DNA of 64,000 nucleotides from Phycisphaerae bacterium (GTDB taxonomy: Bacteria; Planctomycetota; Phycisphaerae; UBA1845; Fen-1342), in the NCBI GenBank assembly GCA_028279405.1, contig JANQNU010000010.1, positions 62,001-126,000 on the forward strand, in the 5' to 3' direction. Under the pieces are notes generated by a model, which made no database searches, was not told the DNA's origin, and worked only from the letters and a program-made list of their open reading frames with translations. Shown one piece after another: positions 1 through 8,020 of this stretch. The translations under genes and the position numbers were made by a program. The first letter of the stretch is position 1; each line of letters opens with the position of its first letter.

Positions 1-1
1 C

Positions 2-952
2 GGCTCATTGTGGCGGATCTCGTTGCGTGAGTTGCTGCGGCCGGTCGTGATCAGCTACCTGCTCATTTTTTCCGGCTTCTGGTTCATGCTGATGGCGTTA
101 TTCGATGTCTTGCCGGCGTACGTCGAGGACTGGGTCGACACACGCGACATCGTCGGCATTTTCAGCACCACCGGCGTGATCGAGTCCGGGTTTTGGCGAC
201 GGTTACTGATCACCGACGAATCCGGATCGCAGATCAAGCCGGAAGGGATCATGAACGTCAACACGTTCGCGATCATGCTGACCTGCTTTCTCGTCACCGG
301 GCTCGCCAGGCGGCTGCCCGCGACAACGACCATGATTGCCGGAACGCTGCTCGCCTCGCTCGCGATGATGATCTGCGGTCACGCATTGGCCGGGCTCGCG
401 GTAATCGTCGGCGTGCTGTTCTTCAGCCTCGGCGAGATGCTTGCGAGCCCGAAGTTCATCGAGTTCATCGCCAACATCGCGCCCGCCGACAAGAAAGCCA
501 TGTACCTCGGTTTCACGCAGATCCCGGTCGCGATCGGCTGGACGCTCGAAGGCAAGCTCGGCCCGACCCTCTACTCGCTTTACTCCGCGAAGGACACGTT
601 GGCACGGCACTGGCTCCTGGACGGACTCCGAACCAACGACCTGCCCACGCCGGAAGTGAACACGCTGCAGGCGCTCGCGACGTCGGTCGCGCCTACCGCC
701 GACCAGCTCGACACGTGGTTCCGGAGCGACCCCGAACGACTCGTCAGCGCCCTGCCGCAGGGGACGGCCTTCGACTGGGCCGTTCGGCTGGGATCGATTC
801 CCGCCGAAACGCTCGAAACGACGCTGTTGGAACAATACTACGCGCCGACCGTCTGGTGGGTGTGCGCCAGCGTCGGAGCAGCTTCCGCCATCGGCATCTG
901 GCTCTACGGTCGGTTCATCCTCAAACCAGCCGCCGAGCAACGCTCCCTGTAA
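2..952 (+). CDS. MFS-type membrane transporter, 3' part
   Basis: The reading frame is open to the left edge, so this is the C-terminal part of a longer gene; the first start-like codon (TTG at 8) is probably internal. The roughly 316 visible residues hold several hydrophobic segments: near residues 14-35, then 85-105, 108-145 with a Gly/Ala-rich helix, and a last one at about 280-305. A long hydrophilic loop (about residues 185-275) separates the last helix from the rest. This resembles major facilitator proteins, possibly peptide-transporter-like ones, but the substrate cannot be inferred. A repeat-rich intergenic stretch follows the stop. Confidence 0.6.
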   Translation, partial: GSLWRISLRELLRPVVISYLLIFSGFWFMLMALFDVLPAYVEDWVDTRDIVGIFSTTGVIESGFWRRLLITDESGSQIKPEGIMNVNTFAIMLTCFLVTGLARRLPATTTMIAGTLLASLAMMICGHALAGLAVIVGVLFFSLGEMLASPKFIEFIANIAPADKKAMYLGFTQIPVAIGWTLEGKLGPTLYSLYSAKDTLARHWLLDGLRTNDLPTPEVNTLQALATSVAPTADQLDTWFRSDPERLVSALPQGTAFDWAVRLGSIPAETLETTLLEQYYAPTVWWVCASVGAASAIGIWLYGRFILKPAAEQRSL

Positions 953-980
953 CGTCGGGATTTCGGCGGCGCGTTCGGAA

Positions 981-1016
981 ACCGCTCGCTCGCGCTCGCC
1001 GCTCGTAGTGTTCTGA
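981..1016. repeat. Dispersed intergenic repeat, copy 1
   Basis: The 33 bases from 981 match 26463-26495 at 29 of 33 positions in the same orientation. Both copies lie between or at the ends of genes. The unit is built from GCTCG-like subrepeats and ends in GTGTTC. It is probably a short dispersed repeat; its function is unknown. Confidence 0.6.
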
Positions 1017-1021
1017 ACACA

Positions 1022-1040
1022 GGCGGGCGAGACGCCCGCC
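1022..1040. repeat. Perfect GC palindrome beside the dispersed repeat
   Basis: GGCGGGCG, a three-base AGA loop and CGCCCGCC form a perfect 8-bp hairpin six bases after repeat copy 1. No T-tract follows on either strand, so it is more likely a REP-like element than an intrinsic terminator, although it lies between the convergent transporter and SprA-like genes. Confidence 0.5.
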
Positions 1041-1107
1041 CCACTTGAGTGTTATTGGATGCGCGGTGCCCCATCTCTTCCGGGGATCGGGACTTCGAAG
1101 GGCCAGC

Positions 1108-2292
1108 CTAGCCGCTGACGTCGAGCAGTCGGCTGATCGAGCTGTCTTGGACGCTCCGATCCTGAGCGGCATAAGCCGCAAGCCGCGCATCCCGCGTATC
1201 GCTGAGTGATTGGGCGGGTGTCGACTCGTCCGACGTCGCCGGGCGAGATGACGAGGTGAACGCCGCACTGCCGTCTGTCGACGCTGGCGCGAACGGTCTC
1301 GGCCGCTCGGCAGCGCCATCGTCTTCGAACGCGCTCTCCGATACGCGTTGCTGCGCGTCGGGAGTGTTCGGCGAATCGAACGCGGGCGTTGTCGGGGCGG
1401 ACTCGAAGGCGGCCGCAGCGCGTTCCTCAGCGGTCGTCTCAGCGCCGTCATCGGTACTGACTTGCTGCGCGGAGAGCCGGTCGGAAGCGCTCTCCTGTTC
1501 GGACTCATCCGGGCTGTTCAATTGCGATTGGGCTTCGCTGATTGCCTGGCGTGCCTGGGCCGCAACCGCACGATCCTGGGCAGACGGCGAAGCCGGTGCC
1601 AGCGCCGCGGAGATCAGCTGCTGCATCTTCTGGATCGTGGCCTGCGGATCATCCGGCACGGCAGACGTGTCGATCTGCACCTCGCCGCCGACCGCGTAGC
1701 GCCGACCGTCCGGTCCCGTCTGATAGTCGTACGAAGCCCCACCGCGTGCATGCCCGCCTGCCGCCGACAGATGAGCCTGTTCGTGGGCACGTACCTCGGC
1801 GTCCCGCTGCTGCAGCTCGCGCACCTGGGCCTCTTCCTCGGCCGTCAGCTCACCATCGCCGGCCGCGGATCGCGTCTCCGCTGGCGCCTGCTCCGGTTCC
1901 TCGGGCTCCGGCTGGCTCGGCGGGCGTCCCGGAACCGGTTCCAGAATCGACCGGTCGATCACGCTCGGCCGACGCGGCGGTTCCTCCGGACGCTCTTCGG
2001 CTTGCGGATCTCGGTCACGATCGCTCGTCGATTCGGACGTACGAGTGGCCTCCGGAGCGCGGCGTGCGTCCGCCGTCGCGGCGTCGGCTTGAGCCGCCCC
2101 GGCAGCGCTAATTTCCACAGAATCGCTCTTGAGCCCGCCTTTACCGCACGTGCAGGTACCGCCGGTACAGTTACAGCCGCCGGACGATTTCAATGAGACG
2201 TCCGGCTTTTCGACCGGTGCGGACCGCCGAACGGGCTCGGCGTTGCCCAGCGAAGCCGTCAGGATTGATGATGTCAGTGCCTCAGTGCTCAT
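1108..2292 (-). CDS. SprA-like putative metalloprotease
   Basis: This 394-residue protein resembles the SprA-related family of putative metallopeptidases. A central segment (about 150-260) carries HEQAH at 170-174, an HExxH zinc-site pattern, followed by a Gly-rich stretch and a YxTGPDGxxYAVGGEV-like segment typical of the family. The N-terminus has a cysteine cluster (residues 40-49, CNCTGGTCTC). The 60-150 and 270-390 regions are acidic, Ala/Pro/Ser-rich and probably disordered. The start at 2292 (MSTEAL) is preferred because residues encoded further upstream look unlike the protein. No signal peptide is apparent, so a cytoplasmic or nonclassical location is possible. The substrate is unknown. 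Confidence 0.7.
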   Translation of the reverse strand: MSTEALTSSILTASLGNAEPVRRSAPVEKPDVSLKSSGGCNCTGGTCTCGKGGLKSDSVEISAAGAAQADAATADARRAPEATRTSESTSDRDRDPQAEERPEEPPRRPSVIDRSILEPVPGRPPSQPEPEEPEQAPAETRSAAGDGELTAEEEAQVRELQQRDAEVRAHEQAHLSAAGGHARGGASYDYQTGPDGRRYAVGGEVQIDTSAVPDDPQATIQKMQQLISAALAPASPSAQDRAVAAQARQAISEAQSQLNSPDESEQESASDRLSAQQVSTDDGAETTAEERAAAAFESAPTTPAFDSPNTPDAQQRVSESAFEDDGAAERPRPFAPASTDGSAAFTSSSRPATSDESTPAQSLSDTRDARLAAYAAQDRSVQDSSISRLLDVSG

Positions 2293-2430
2293 GTTACCGC
2301 TCTTGCTTTCCCACAGACCCCCCACCGTGCGGACGCATCGGCGCATGAATACGGGGAGTTTACAAATCAATCGCCAGTAAGGCACAAAAACATTGCAGCC
2401 ATTACCGGACGACCGTGTGGAGCCGACGTG

Positions 2431-3321
2431 TCAGCGTTCTGCAGAGGGGCAGTCGTTCGCGAGCGGACAACTCGGACAGTCCGGTTGCCGGGCCTTGCAG
2501 ACCTGTCGCCCGTGATCAATCAAGGCATGTGCCAGGTAGGTCCACGACTCACGCGGGAAGAGTTGCATGAGGTCCTGTTCGACGCGGACCGCGTCTTTGT
2601 CGTCCCGGGCCGTCGAGAGCAAACCCAGCCGCGACGCCAACCGACCGACGTGCGTATCAACCACAATGCCCTCATTCTTCCGGAACCATGTTCCGAGTAC
2701 ACAGTTCGCCGTCTTGCGCGCCACACCCGGAAGCTCCAACAACGCCTCCATCGAGTCCGGAATCTCACCGTCATGCGTCGCACAAACCTGCTTCGCCATT
2801 CCAACGATGTTCTTGGCCTTGTTGCGGAAGAACCCTGTGGAACGAATCAGCGTTTCCACGTCTTCCTGCGACGCCGGCGCCAGCGTCTCCGGGTCCGGAT
2901 AACGTGCGAACAACGTCGGCGTGACCATGTTCACGCGTTCGTCCGTGCACTGAGCGGATAGGATCGTCGCGACGAGCAGCTCATACGCACTGCGATGATG
3001 CAGTGCACAATCAGCATCCGGGTGTCGCGTGCGCAGGACGTTCAGGATGCGTCCAGCGCGTGCGAGTCGCTGCTGCGAAGACTCGTCCACTGCGGCAGGC
3101 TGCGGCCGACGAGCGACCGTTGATCGGGCCCGCGATGTAGCGGATCGTGAAGTCGCGCGCTGCGTTGTCCGCTGACCCTTGTCGGTGGTCCTGTTCGCGG
3201 CGCGCGCGGACTTGCCGGCAGATGAACGTGCAGTGGTGGTCTTCTTCTTGGTGGTCTTCTTTTTCGCGCTCTTGGATTTCTTTGACGTCGACGTCTTCCT
3301 GGAGCCAGCTTTCTTGGGCAT
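2431..3321 (-). CDS. nth: Endonuclease III with lysine-rich N-terminal tail
   Basis: This is a base-excision-repair DNA glycosylase/AP lyase acting on oxidised pyrimidines. Residues 90-295 carry the whole fold: the helix-hairpin-helix ELPGVARKTAN with the catalytic lysine, the catalytic aspartate in VVDTHVGR, and a C-terminal 4Fe-4S cluster with cysteine spacing C-x6-C-x2-C-x5-C. The first 80 or so residues are unusual for the family: a highly basic Lys/Ser/Thr/Arg tail with KKKTTKKKTT-like runs, resembling histone H1-like tails and probably binding DNA non-specifically. The gene follows lgt on the same strand after 38 bases. Confidence 0.95.
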   Translation of the reverse strand: MPKKAGSRKTSTSKKSKSAKKKTTKKKTTTARSSAGKSARAANRTTDKGQRTTQRATSRSATSRARSTVARRPQPAAVDESSQQRLARAGRILNVLRTRHPDADCALHHRSAYELLVATILSAQCTDERVNMVTPTLFARYPDPETLAPASQEDVETLIRSTGFFRNKAKNIVGMAKQVCATHDGEIPDSMEALLELPGVARKTANCVLGTWFRKNEGIVVDTHVGRLASRLGLLSTARDDKDAVRVEQDLMQLFPRESWTYLAHALIDHGRQVCKARQPDCPSCPLANDCPSAER

Positions 3322-3359
3322 GTTCCCAGACTACCTCCCGCGGCGTATGGCAGGGCGTA

Positions 3360-4547
3360 TTACGCCGGCTGTGGATCTCCGTCCTGCTTCTCTTCTTCGT
3401 CGTCATCCTCCTCGAACAGTACAGCCGCGGGAGAGCGCGGCGGTTGCGACTGCAACCAAACCAGCCCGATCAGGCCGGTCAGCGTCAGGCAGATTGCGAT
3501 GAACTGCGAGACAGTGAAGCCCAGGGTGTCGATCGGATTGTCGGCTCGAATCACCTCGAGCAGCCAACGACTCACGGGTTCGACGAGCAGCAATGTAAAG
3601 ATCACCTGACCGTCGCGCGATCGTCGCCAATAGACCGCGTTGAGTAGCAAAGCGAGAAAGATCAGCCCCGCCGTCGAATAGAGCTGCGTCGGATGCACGG
3701 ACCGTGAATGGTGAGTCGCGGCGAGCGCTCGAATCTCAGCCGCAGTCATGTTGTAACGCTGCATTTGCGCGCGGATGTCCCGAAACGGTAGGCGCCGTTG
3801 TTGCCGATCGAGCGTGCCGATCTCTCTCTCGAGCGCGGCCCGGTCCCCCTCCTTCGCCTTTATCTGCTGCGCCAGTTCGGTCACCTTCGTGGCGAGTTCG
3901 CGATCTCGCACCGCCTCAGCTTCGATCGCACTGTCGGAAGCCGCGAGGCTCGTCCGGGCGATCGGATGTGGATAGCGGGCGAGTTGATCAACGAACATCA
4001 GTTGCTGCGGCAGGCTGGTACCCGGTACATGATTGGTCCACTGTACGATCGCCGGATTCGACGCGTACGGGAATTCGACGCTCCACGGCAACTCACAGAC
4101 ACCGCCCCAACAGCAGCCGTTCAGGAAGCAACCAACTCGACCGAGCGCCATGCCGACCGCCGCCGACGGGGCCATGATGTCGAAGTACCAGCGGAGCGAG
4201 TGCTTCCAGAAGTACAAGTAGGCGGTCACTGACACCAGGGTCAGCACGAAGCCGCCATAGAACTCGAGTCCACCTTGCGTAAGATCGATGATGCGCCAGA
4301 TGCGCTCGACGCCTTGATATTGAGCGAACTGCGGCCAGTAATGGATGACGTACATGATGCGGCAGCCGACCACACCGGCCACGAGGGAGATGAAGCCGCA
4401 ATTCAGAACCACGTCCGGGTTCGCGCCGGAACGCGTTGCACGCCGAACCGCCCATGCGACCGCGAGCAGGAACCCGATCATCAGCATCAGCCCGTAACCG
4501 GGAACGTCTTTTCCGAGGATCGGAATCCGAAAGAGCACCGGCATCAT
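3360..4547 (-). CDS. lgt: Prolipoprotein diacylglyceryl transferase with insertion
   Basis: Lgt is an inner-membrane enzyme that transfers diacylglycerol from phosphatidylglycerol to the lipobox cysteine of prolipoproteins. Membrane helices fill residues 1-165; the conserved GRVGCFLNGCCWG signature is at 136-148 and HPTQLY at 285-290. At 395 residues it exceeds the roughly 260-290 of typical Lgt. The excess is about 120 residues (165-283) between those two motifs, rich in Glu/Gln/Arg and probably coiled coil, plus an acidic C-terminal tail (EEDDDEEE). The start could be 4547 or the adjacent ATG at 4544. A lipoprotein client, the Wza-like protein, is encoded in this window. Confidence 0.93.
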   Translation of the reverse strand: MMPVLFRIPILGKDVPGYGLMLMIGFLLAVAWAVRRATRSGANPDVVLNCGFISLVAGVVGCRIMYVIHYWPQFAQYQGVERIWRIIDLTQGGLEFYGGFVLTLVSVTAYLYFWKHSLRWYFDIMAPSAAVGMALGRVGCFLNGCCWGGVCELPWSVEFPYASNPAIVQWTNHVPGTSLPQQLMFVDQLARYPHPIARTSLAASDSAIEAEAVRDRELATKVTELAQQIKAKEGDRAALEREIGTLDRQQRRLPFRDIRAQMQRYNMTAAEIRALAATHHSRSVHPTQLYSTAGLIFLALLLNAVYWRRSRDGQVIFTLLLVEPVSRWLLEVIRADNPIDTLGFTVSQFIAICLTLTGLIGLVWLQSQPPRSPAAVLFEEDDDEEEKQDGDPQPA

Positions 4548-4658
4548 GATGCGTTGCGTTCCTTTCTTTGCGCGCTCGCCAACCAGCCTCGTCGAGGCGT
4601 TTCGGAAAGTCGAGGCCGGTCATCTTAAACGACCGCCGATACGACCGCGGGCTAGATG

Positions 4659-5537
4659 CTAGAGCGAATCGGCAGACGGGTCCACCGTCAGGTTGTCGAT
4701 CAGCCGCGTGCCGCCGATGCGGACTGCCAGCGCCAGGAGGACCGGATCCTCGATCCGGGCCACCGGCTGCATCGTCGCCGGTTCAACGATACTGACGTAG
4801 TCGACTTTTGCGGAACCGGCTGGGTCGATGACGGATCGCATGGTACCAATCACGCTCTCCGCATCACGTTCGCCGGAGAGGATCCGGGCCCGACCGGCCT
4901 GCAGCGCGGCGTAGAGCGACTGGGCCCGGACACGCTCGGCGCTGCTGAGGTATGCGTTGCGACTGCTGACCGCAAGACCGCTCTCCTCACGAACGGTTGG
5001 GCAGCCGACAACTTCCGTCGGCATGTCCAGATCAATGACCACTCTGCGAATGACCGCGAGTTGCTGCGCGTCTTTCTCACCAAAGTACGCGCGGTCCGGC
5101 TGCACGATGTTCAAGAGTTTGGCGACGACCGTCGCAACGCCATCGAAGTGGCCAGGTCGGAACGCTCCGCAAAGTCCACTCGTCAAACCGGCGACACGCA
5201 CGGCCGTGACCGCTTCCGGTGCGTACATCTCACCCACTGCCGGGAGGAACACCGCATCGACACCCGCCGACCGGCAGGTCGAAAGATCGGCCGCCTCGTC
5301 GCGCGGGTAGCGCTCGTAATCCTCGTTCGGACCGAACTGGGTCGGATTGACGAAAACGCTCACAACCGTGAAGTCACAGTCGCGCCGGGCCGCGTCCATC
5401 AATGAGACATGAGCGTGGTGCAAGGCCCCCATCGTCGGCACCAGGCCGATCGAGCAACCGTCGGCCCGAGCAGCCGACACCAGCTCCCGGATCGCATCGA
5501 CCGTTCGCACCACTTGCATCGTGCGCGAATCCGCCAC
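4659..5537 (-). CDS. panC: Pantothenate synthetase
   Basis: PanC joins pantoate and beta-alanine with ATP to make pantothenate, the precursor of coenzyme A, in the cytoplasm. The sequence carries PTMGALHHAH (nucleotide-binding HxGH-type motif) near residue 34, FVNPTQF, ERYPRD, GEKDAQQ and the late SGLAVSSRNAYLS segment, all in the expected order. Length (292) is normal. The GTG at 5537 is taken as start because a GGAG lies five bases upstream; an in-frame ATG at 5519 lacks such a site. The gene is 111 bases upstream of lgt on the same strand. Confidence 0.95.
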   Translation of the reverse strand: MADSRTMQVVRTVDAIRELVSAARADGCSIGLVPTMGALHHAHVSLMDAARRDCDFTVVSVFVNPTQFGPNEDYERYPRDEAADLSTCRSAGVDAVFLPAVGEMYAPEAVTAVRVAGLTSGLCGAFRPGHFDGVATVVAKLLNIVQPDRAYFGEKDAQQLAVIRRVVIDLDMPTEVVGCPTVREESGLAVSSRNAYLSSAERVRAQSLYAALQAGRARILSGERDAESVIGTMRSVIDPAGSAKVDYVSIVEPATMQPVARIEDPVLLALAVRIGGTRLIDNLTVDPSADSL

Positions 5538-5636
5538 CGGATCTCCGCCGCCCCCGACTCGTCACGACAGCCGCCCACTGGCCGTCCCACACCCCTGAGG
5601 ATCGTAGGACGGCTGGCGGCTTGCCGCAACGCGCAC

Positions 5637-5666
5637 GGCGCCGCCCCACGATCGCACGGCGGCGCC
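5637..5666 (-). terminator. Possible hairpin terminator after the protease gene
   Basis: GGCGCCGCC and its perfect complement form a 9-bp stem 20 bases past the stop of the minus-strand protease gene. There is no U-tract, so it may stop RNA polymerase poorly or only protect the mRNA end. Confidence 0.3.
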
Positions 5667-5686
5667 CGGCGCTTGCCTGATACGGG

Positions 5687-7870
5687 CTATTCGTTGGCGC
5701 CCGGCGGCGCGAGATGCATCCGCAGAACGAATTCCCGAACCTCGATGCGACCCTCGTCGCCTCGCGGCGCAACGATCAGATTCCACGTGCCCGCAGCCAG
5801 TTCGCCGTTAAACACCTCCAGGCGGCTCTGGCGGTACGGCGGATTCGTGTCATCGTCCCAGATCGTGTCGATGGTATCACCGGGGTCGCCGATCCGGTCT
5901 TCGAACAGTGTGATCTCGGTACCGGTCGGCGAGACCAGCCCCAACCGAAGGCCTCGGAATGCGCCTCCGAGATACTCGAGCTCAACTTCGGCATCGACAT
6001 CGAGCACCTCGAACAACGCCTCCGGAAGATCGACCGGAATCAGCACCGGCTGCTCCGAATTCACCACGACCGGAACGGCCGCTGATGGGAAGAATCGTCG
6101 ACCGATGTCGAGCCGCACCTCCCGGACGATCGGCTCCGGCGAGGGTCCGCTGTCGAACAACGAAACGAACTCCACCTGGCCGACGTGTACGCCGTCTGGC
6201 AGGTCAGTGCCATCCAGCGAAATGCGCGTCTGGGCGGAAGGGCCACCCGGAACCAACTGCTGCTGAGTACCCTGCAACGGCAAGTTGGTGATCGGGTCGA
6301 GCGTGAACGTTTCCGGTCCCGGACCACCGTCGATCAAGATCCACGGATCGCTGGCGCTGACTTGCACGCGCTGCTCGACAAGGTACTTGTTGACCATCAC
6401 GTACGTCTTGTGCCGAGTGTTCACGCCCGGCACGACGCCGGGGCCATCGCCGGCAAACGGCTCATCCGGCAACACATCGAACCCTTCCACACCGACAAAG
6501 ATGCGGTGCGTCCGCAGATCGGTAGCTCGATACGCACCATCGAAGAAAGTCACCTGCGGCTCGTGGAGACCCGCCGGCAACGCGTTGGCCGTCGGCAGCA
6601 GCCCGGTGACGATTCCTTGAACGTCCCCAGGTGCCAACTCACCTTCAATCGGCTCGGGCTGCAAGACGCCACGGCCGGGCCGACGCAAGCCAATGACGCC
6701 GCCATCGTCCGGGGTGATGGTGTAACGCACCGTGCGGCTCGGCAAGAAGCCCGGTTCGGGGGCCGGAACCGCGATTTCGTACGTGAATCCCATTACCAGC
6801 GCCGGCTCGCCGTTGGTGAACGGTCCGCCAGGCGGCCCATGGTGCTCGACCGGCGTGTCCGGCGAGACCTGCATACCGATCGGCGGAATCGCATCCATTG
6901 CCGAAACGAAACTGATCGCGGTCCCTGTCGCGGTGAACGGCGGATCGATACGACAATCACCGACCTCATCGCAGTCATACCCCGTCGGACCCGAGCGAAT
7001 CATTCCCTCGACGCGTCCCGACAACTCATTGATCACCGGCCCACCCGAGTTACCCGGACGTACGAACGCGGGAACGCGCACGAAACCACCTTCCGACGCC
7101 GACTCGACCGCGCTGCGCTCGAGCTTCAACGGGAGCCGATCCGGAAAGCCGATCACGGACACCGGCGTGCCCACGTCCGCGGCCCCCTCGCGACGAATCT
7201 GAAATGGAACGCGCCGGTTCGGGACCGGACGGTCGAGCCGAACGACCACCCAGTCGTTCGTGCCGGCAGCGTTTACTCCCCATGCCACAGCCTCTTTGCA
7301 GAAATAGACGTTCTCTTCGGGGAAGAAGATCCGATCCCCGAATGGCGGGAACCGACGGATCGCATACTGATAATGATCGAACACAAACGCGCGTCCGTTG
7401 GCACAGATCGCCGTTGGATCGCCGTTACCGCCGCCAAACGTGTGCCGAGCGACGAGCACCAGATCGTCGCCGACCAGGAATGCGCTCGAGCCGTTCCACG
7501 GATCGGCGATCGGCTGACCACGAAACCGAACACCCGGACAAAGCATGGTCGATACACCCGGGCAGTTGGCCGGGAACAGGTCCTCCAGCCAAGGCTCCAC
7601 ATTGAAACTGAAAGTACCGTTGCCCTCGTCGGTCAGTCGGTTGCTGAAGGTGTGAAATGCCACCGCGTTCGAGAAACGCGTCAGGAAACGATCGCCAGCA
7701 TACTCGTAGAAGTCGAGACGACTGTCGACGTGGTCGCCAGCCAAGGCCGGCGCGCTCCCCGCAAGTAATGCCGACCATGCAATCGCGGCGCTCAACAAGC
7801 GCGGGGTTAGACTGGATCGTGATGAACCATTTGGAACAACCGGGCAAGACGTCTGTACACTCTTCCTCAT
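5687..7870 (-). CDS. Secreted trypsin-like serine protease with P-domain-like end
   Basis: The start at 7870 has GGAGG seven bases upstream; the longer frame runs back over the promoter. The protein has 727 residues with a signal peptide (hydrophobic 24-44, cut near ALAG). The trypsin-like domain covers about 60-340: candidate triad His143 (VARHTF), Asp206 (NDWVVVRLD) and Ser275 (PGNSGGP). The middle 350-590 looks like beta-sandwich repeats. The last 130 residues, with LVSPTGTEITL, WDDD and FNGELAAGTWNL, match the proprotein-convertase P-domain pattern that often ends secreted proteases. It is likely exported and active on extracellular protein; the substrate is unknown. Confidence 0.85.
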   Translation of the reverse strand: MRKSVQTSCPVVPNGSSRSSLTPRLLSAAIAWSALLAGSAPALAGDHVDSRLDFYEYAGDRFLTRFSNAVAFHTFSNRLTDEGNGTFSFNVEPWLEDLFPANCPGVSTMLCPGVRFRGQPIADPWNGSSAFLVGDDLVLVARHTFGGGNGDPTAICANGRAFVFDHYQYAIRRFPPFGDRIFFPEENVYFCKEAVAWGVNAAGTNDWVVVRLDRPVPNRRVPFQIRREGAADVGTPVSVIGFPDRLPLKLERSAVESASEGGFVRVPAFVRPGNSGGPVINELSGRVEGMIRSGPTGYDCDEVGDCRIDPPFTATGTAISFVSAMDAIPPIGMQVSPDTPVEHHGPPGGPFTNGEPALVMGFTYEIAVPAPEPGFLPSRTVRYTITPDDGGVIGLRRPGRGVLQPEPIEGELAPGDVQGIVTGLLPTANALPAGLHEPQVTFFDGAYRATDLRTHRIFVGVEGFDVLPDEPFAGDGPGVVPGVNTRHKTYVMVNKYLVEQRVQVSASDPWILIDGGPGPETFTLDPITNLPLQGTQQQLVPGGPSAQTRISLDGTDLPDGVHVGQVEFVSLFDSGPSPEPIVREVRLDIGRRFFPSAAVPVVVNSEQPVLIPVDLPEALFEVLDVDAEVELEYLGGAFRGLRLGLVSPTGTEITLFEDRIGDPGDTIDTIWDDDTNPPYRQSRLEVFNGELAAGTWNLIVAPRGDEGRIEVREFVLRMHLAPPGANE

Positions 7871-7921
7871 CGCTGCCTCCGCATGCAAAAAAGAGATGAT
7901 CGTACCGTCCCGGTTGCGGTG

Positions 7922-7950
7922 ATTATCGCGAGACAGCACGGCGAATGCAA
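7922..7950 (-). promoter_or_regulatory. Promoter of the trypsin-like protease gene
   Basis: On the minus strand TTGCAT (7950-7945) and GATAAT (7927-7922) are separated by 17 bases, a good sigma-70-type pair. Transcription would begin near 7915, about 45 bases before the start codon at 7870. Confidence 0.55.
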
Positions 7951-8020
7951 CGGTTGTTTTTGTAGAAGCTTGTCGTGCCGCGCATTTGATCCGTGCGGCA
8001 CACGAGGCGAGCGTTCGGGC

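Noticed and set aside
6185-7768. A 527-codon frame on the plus strand
   Set aside because: It is antisense to the trypsin-like protease, with no homology, and is explained by high GC in the opposite strand's codons.
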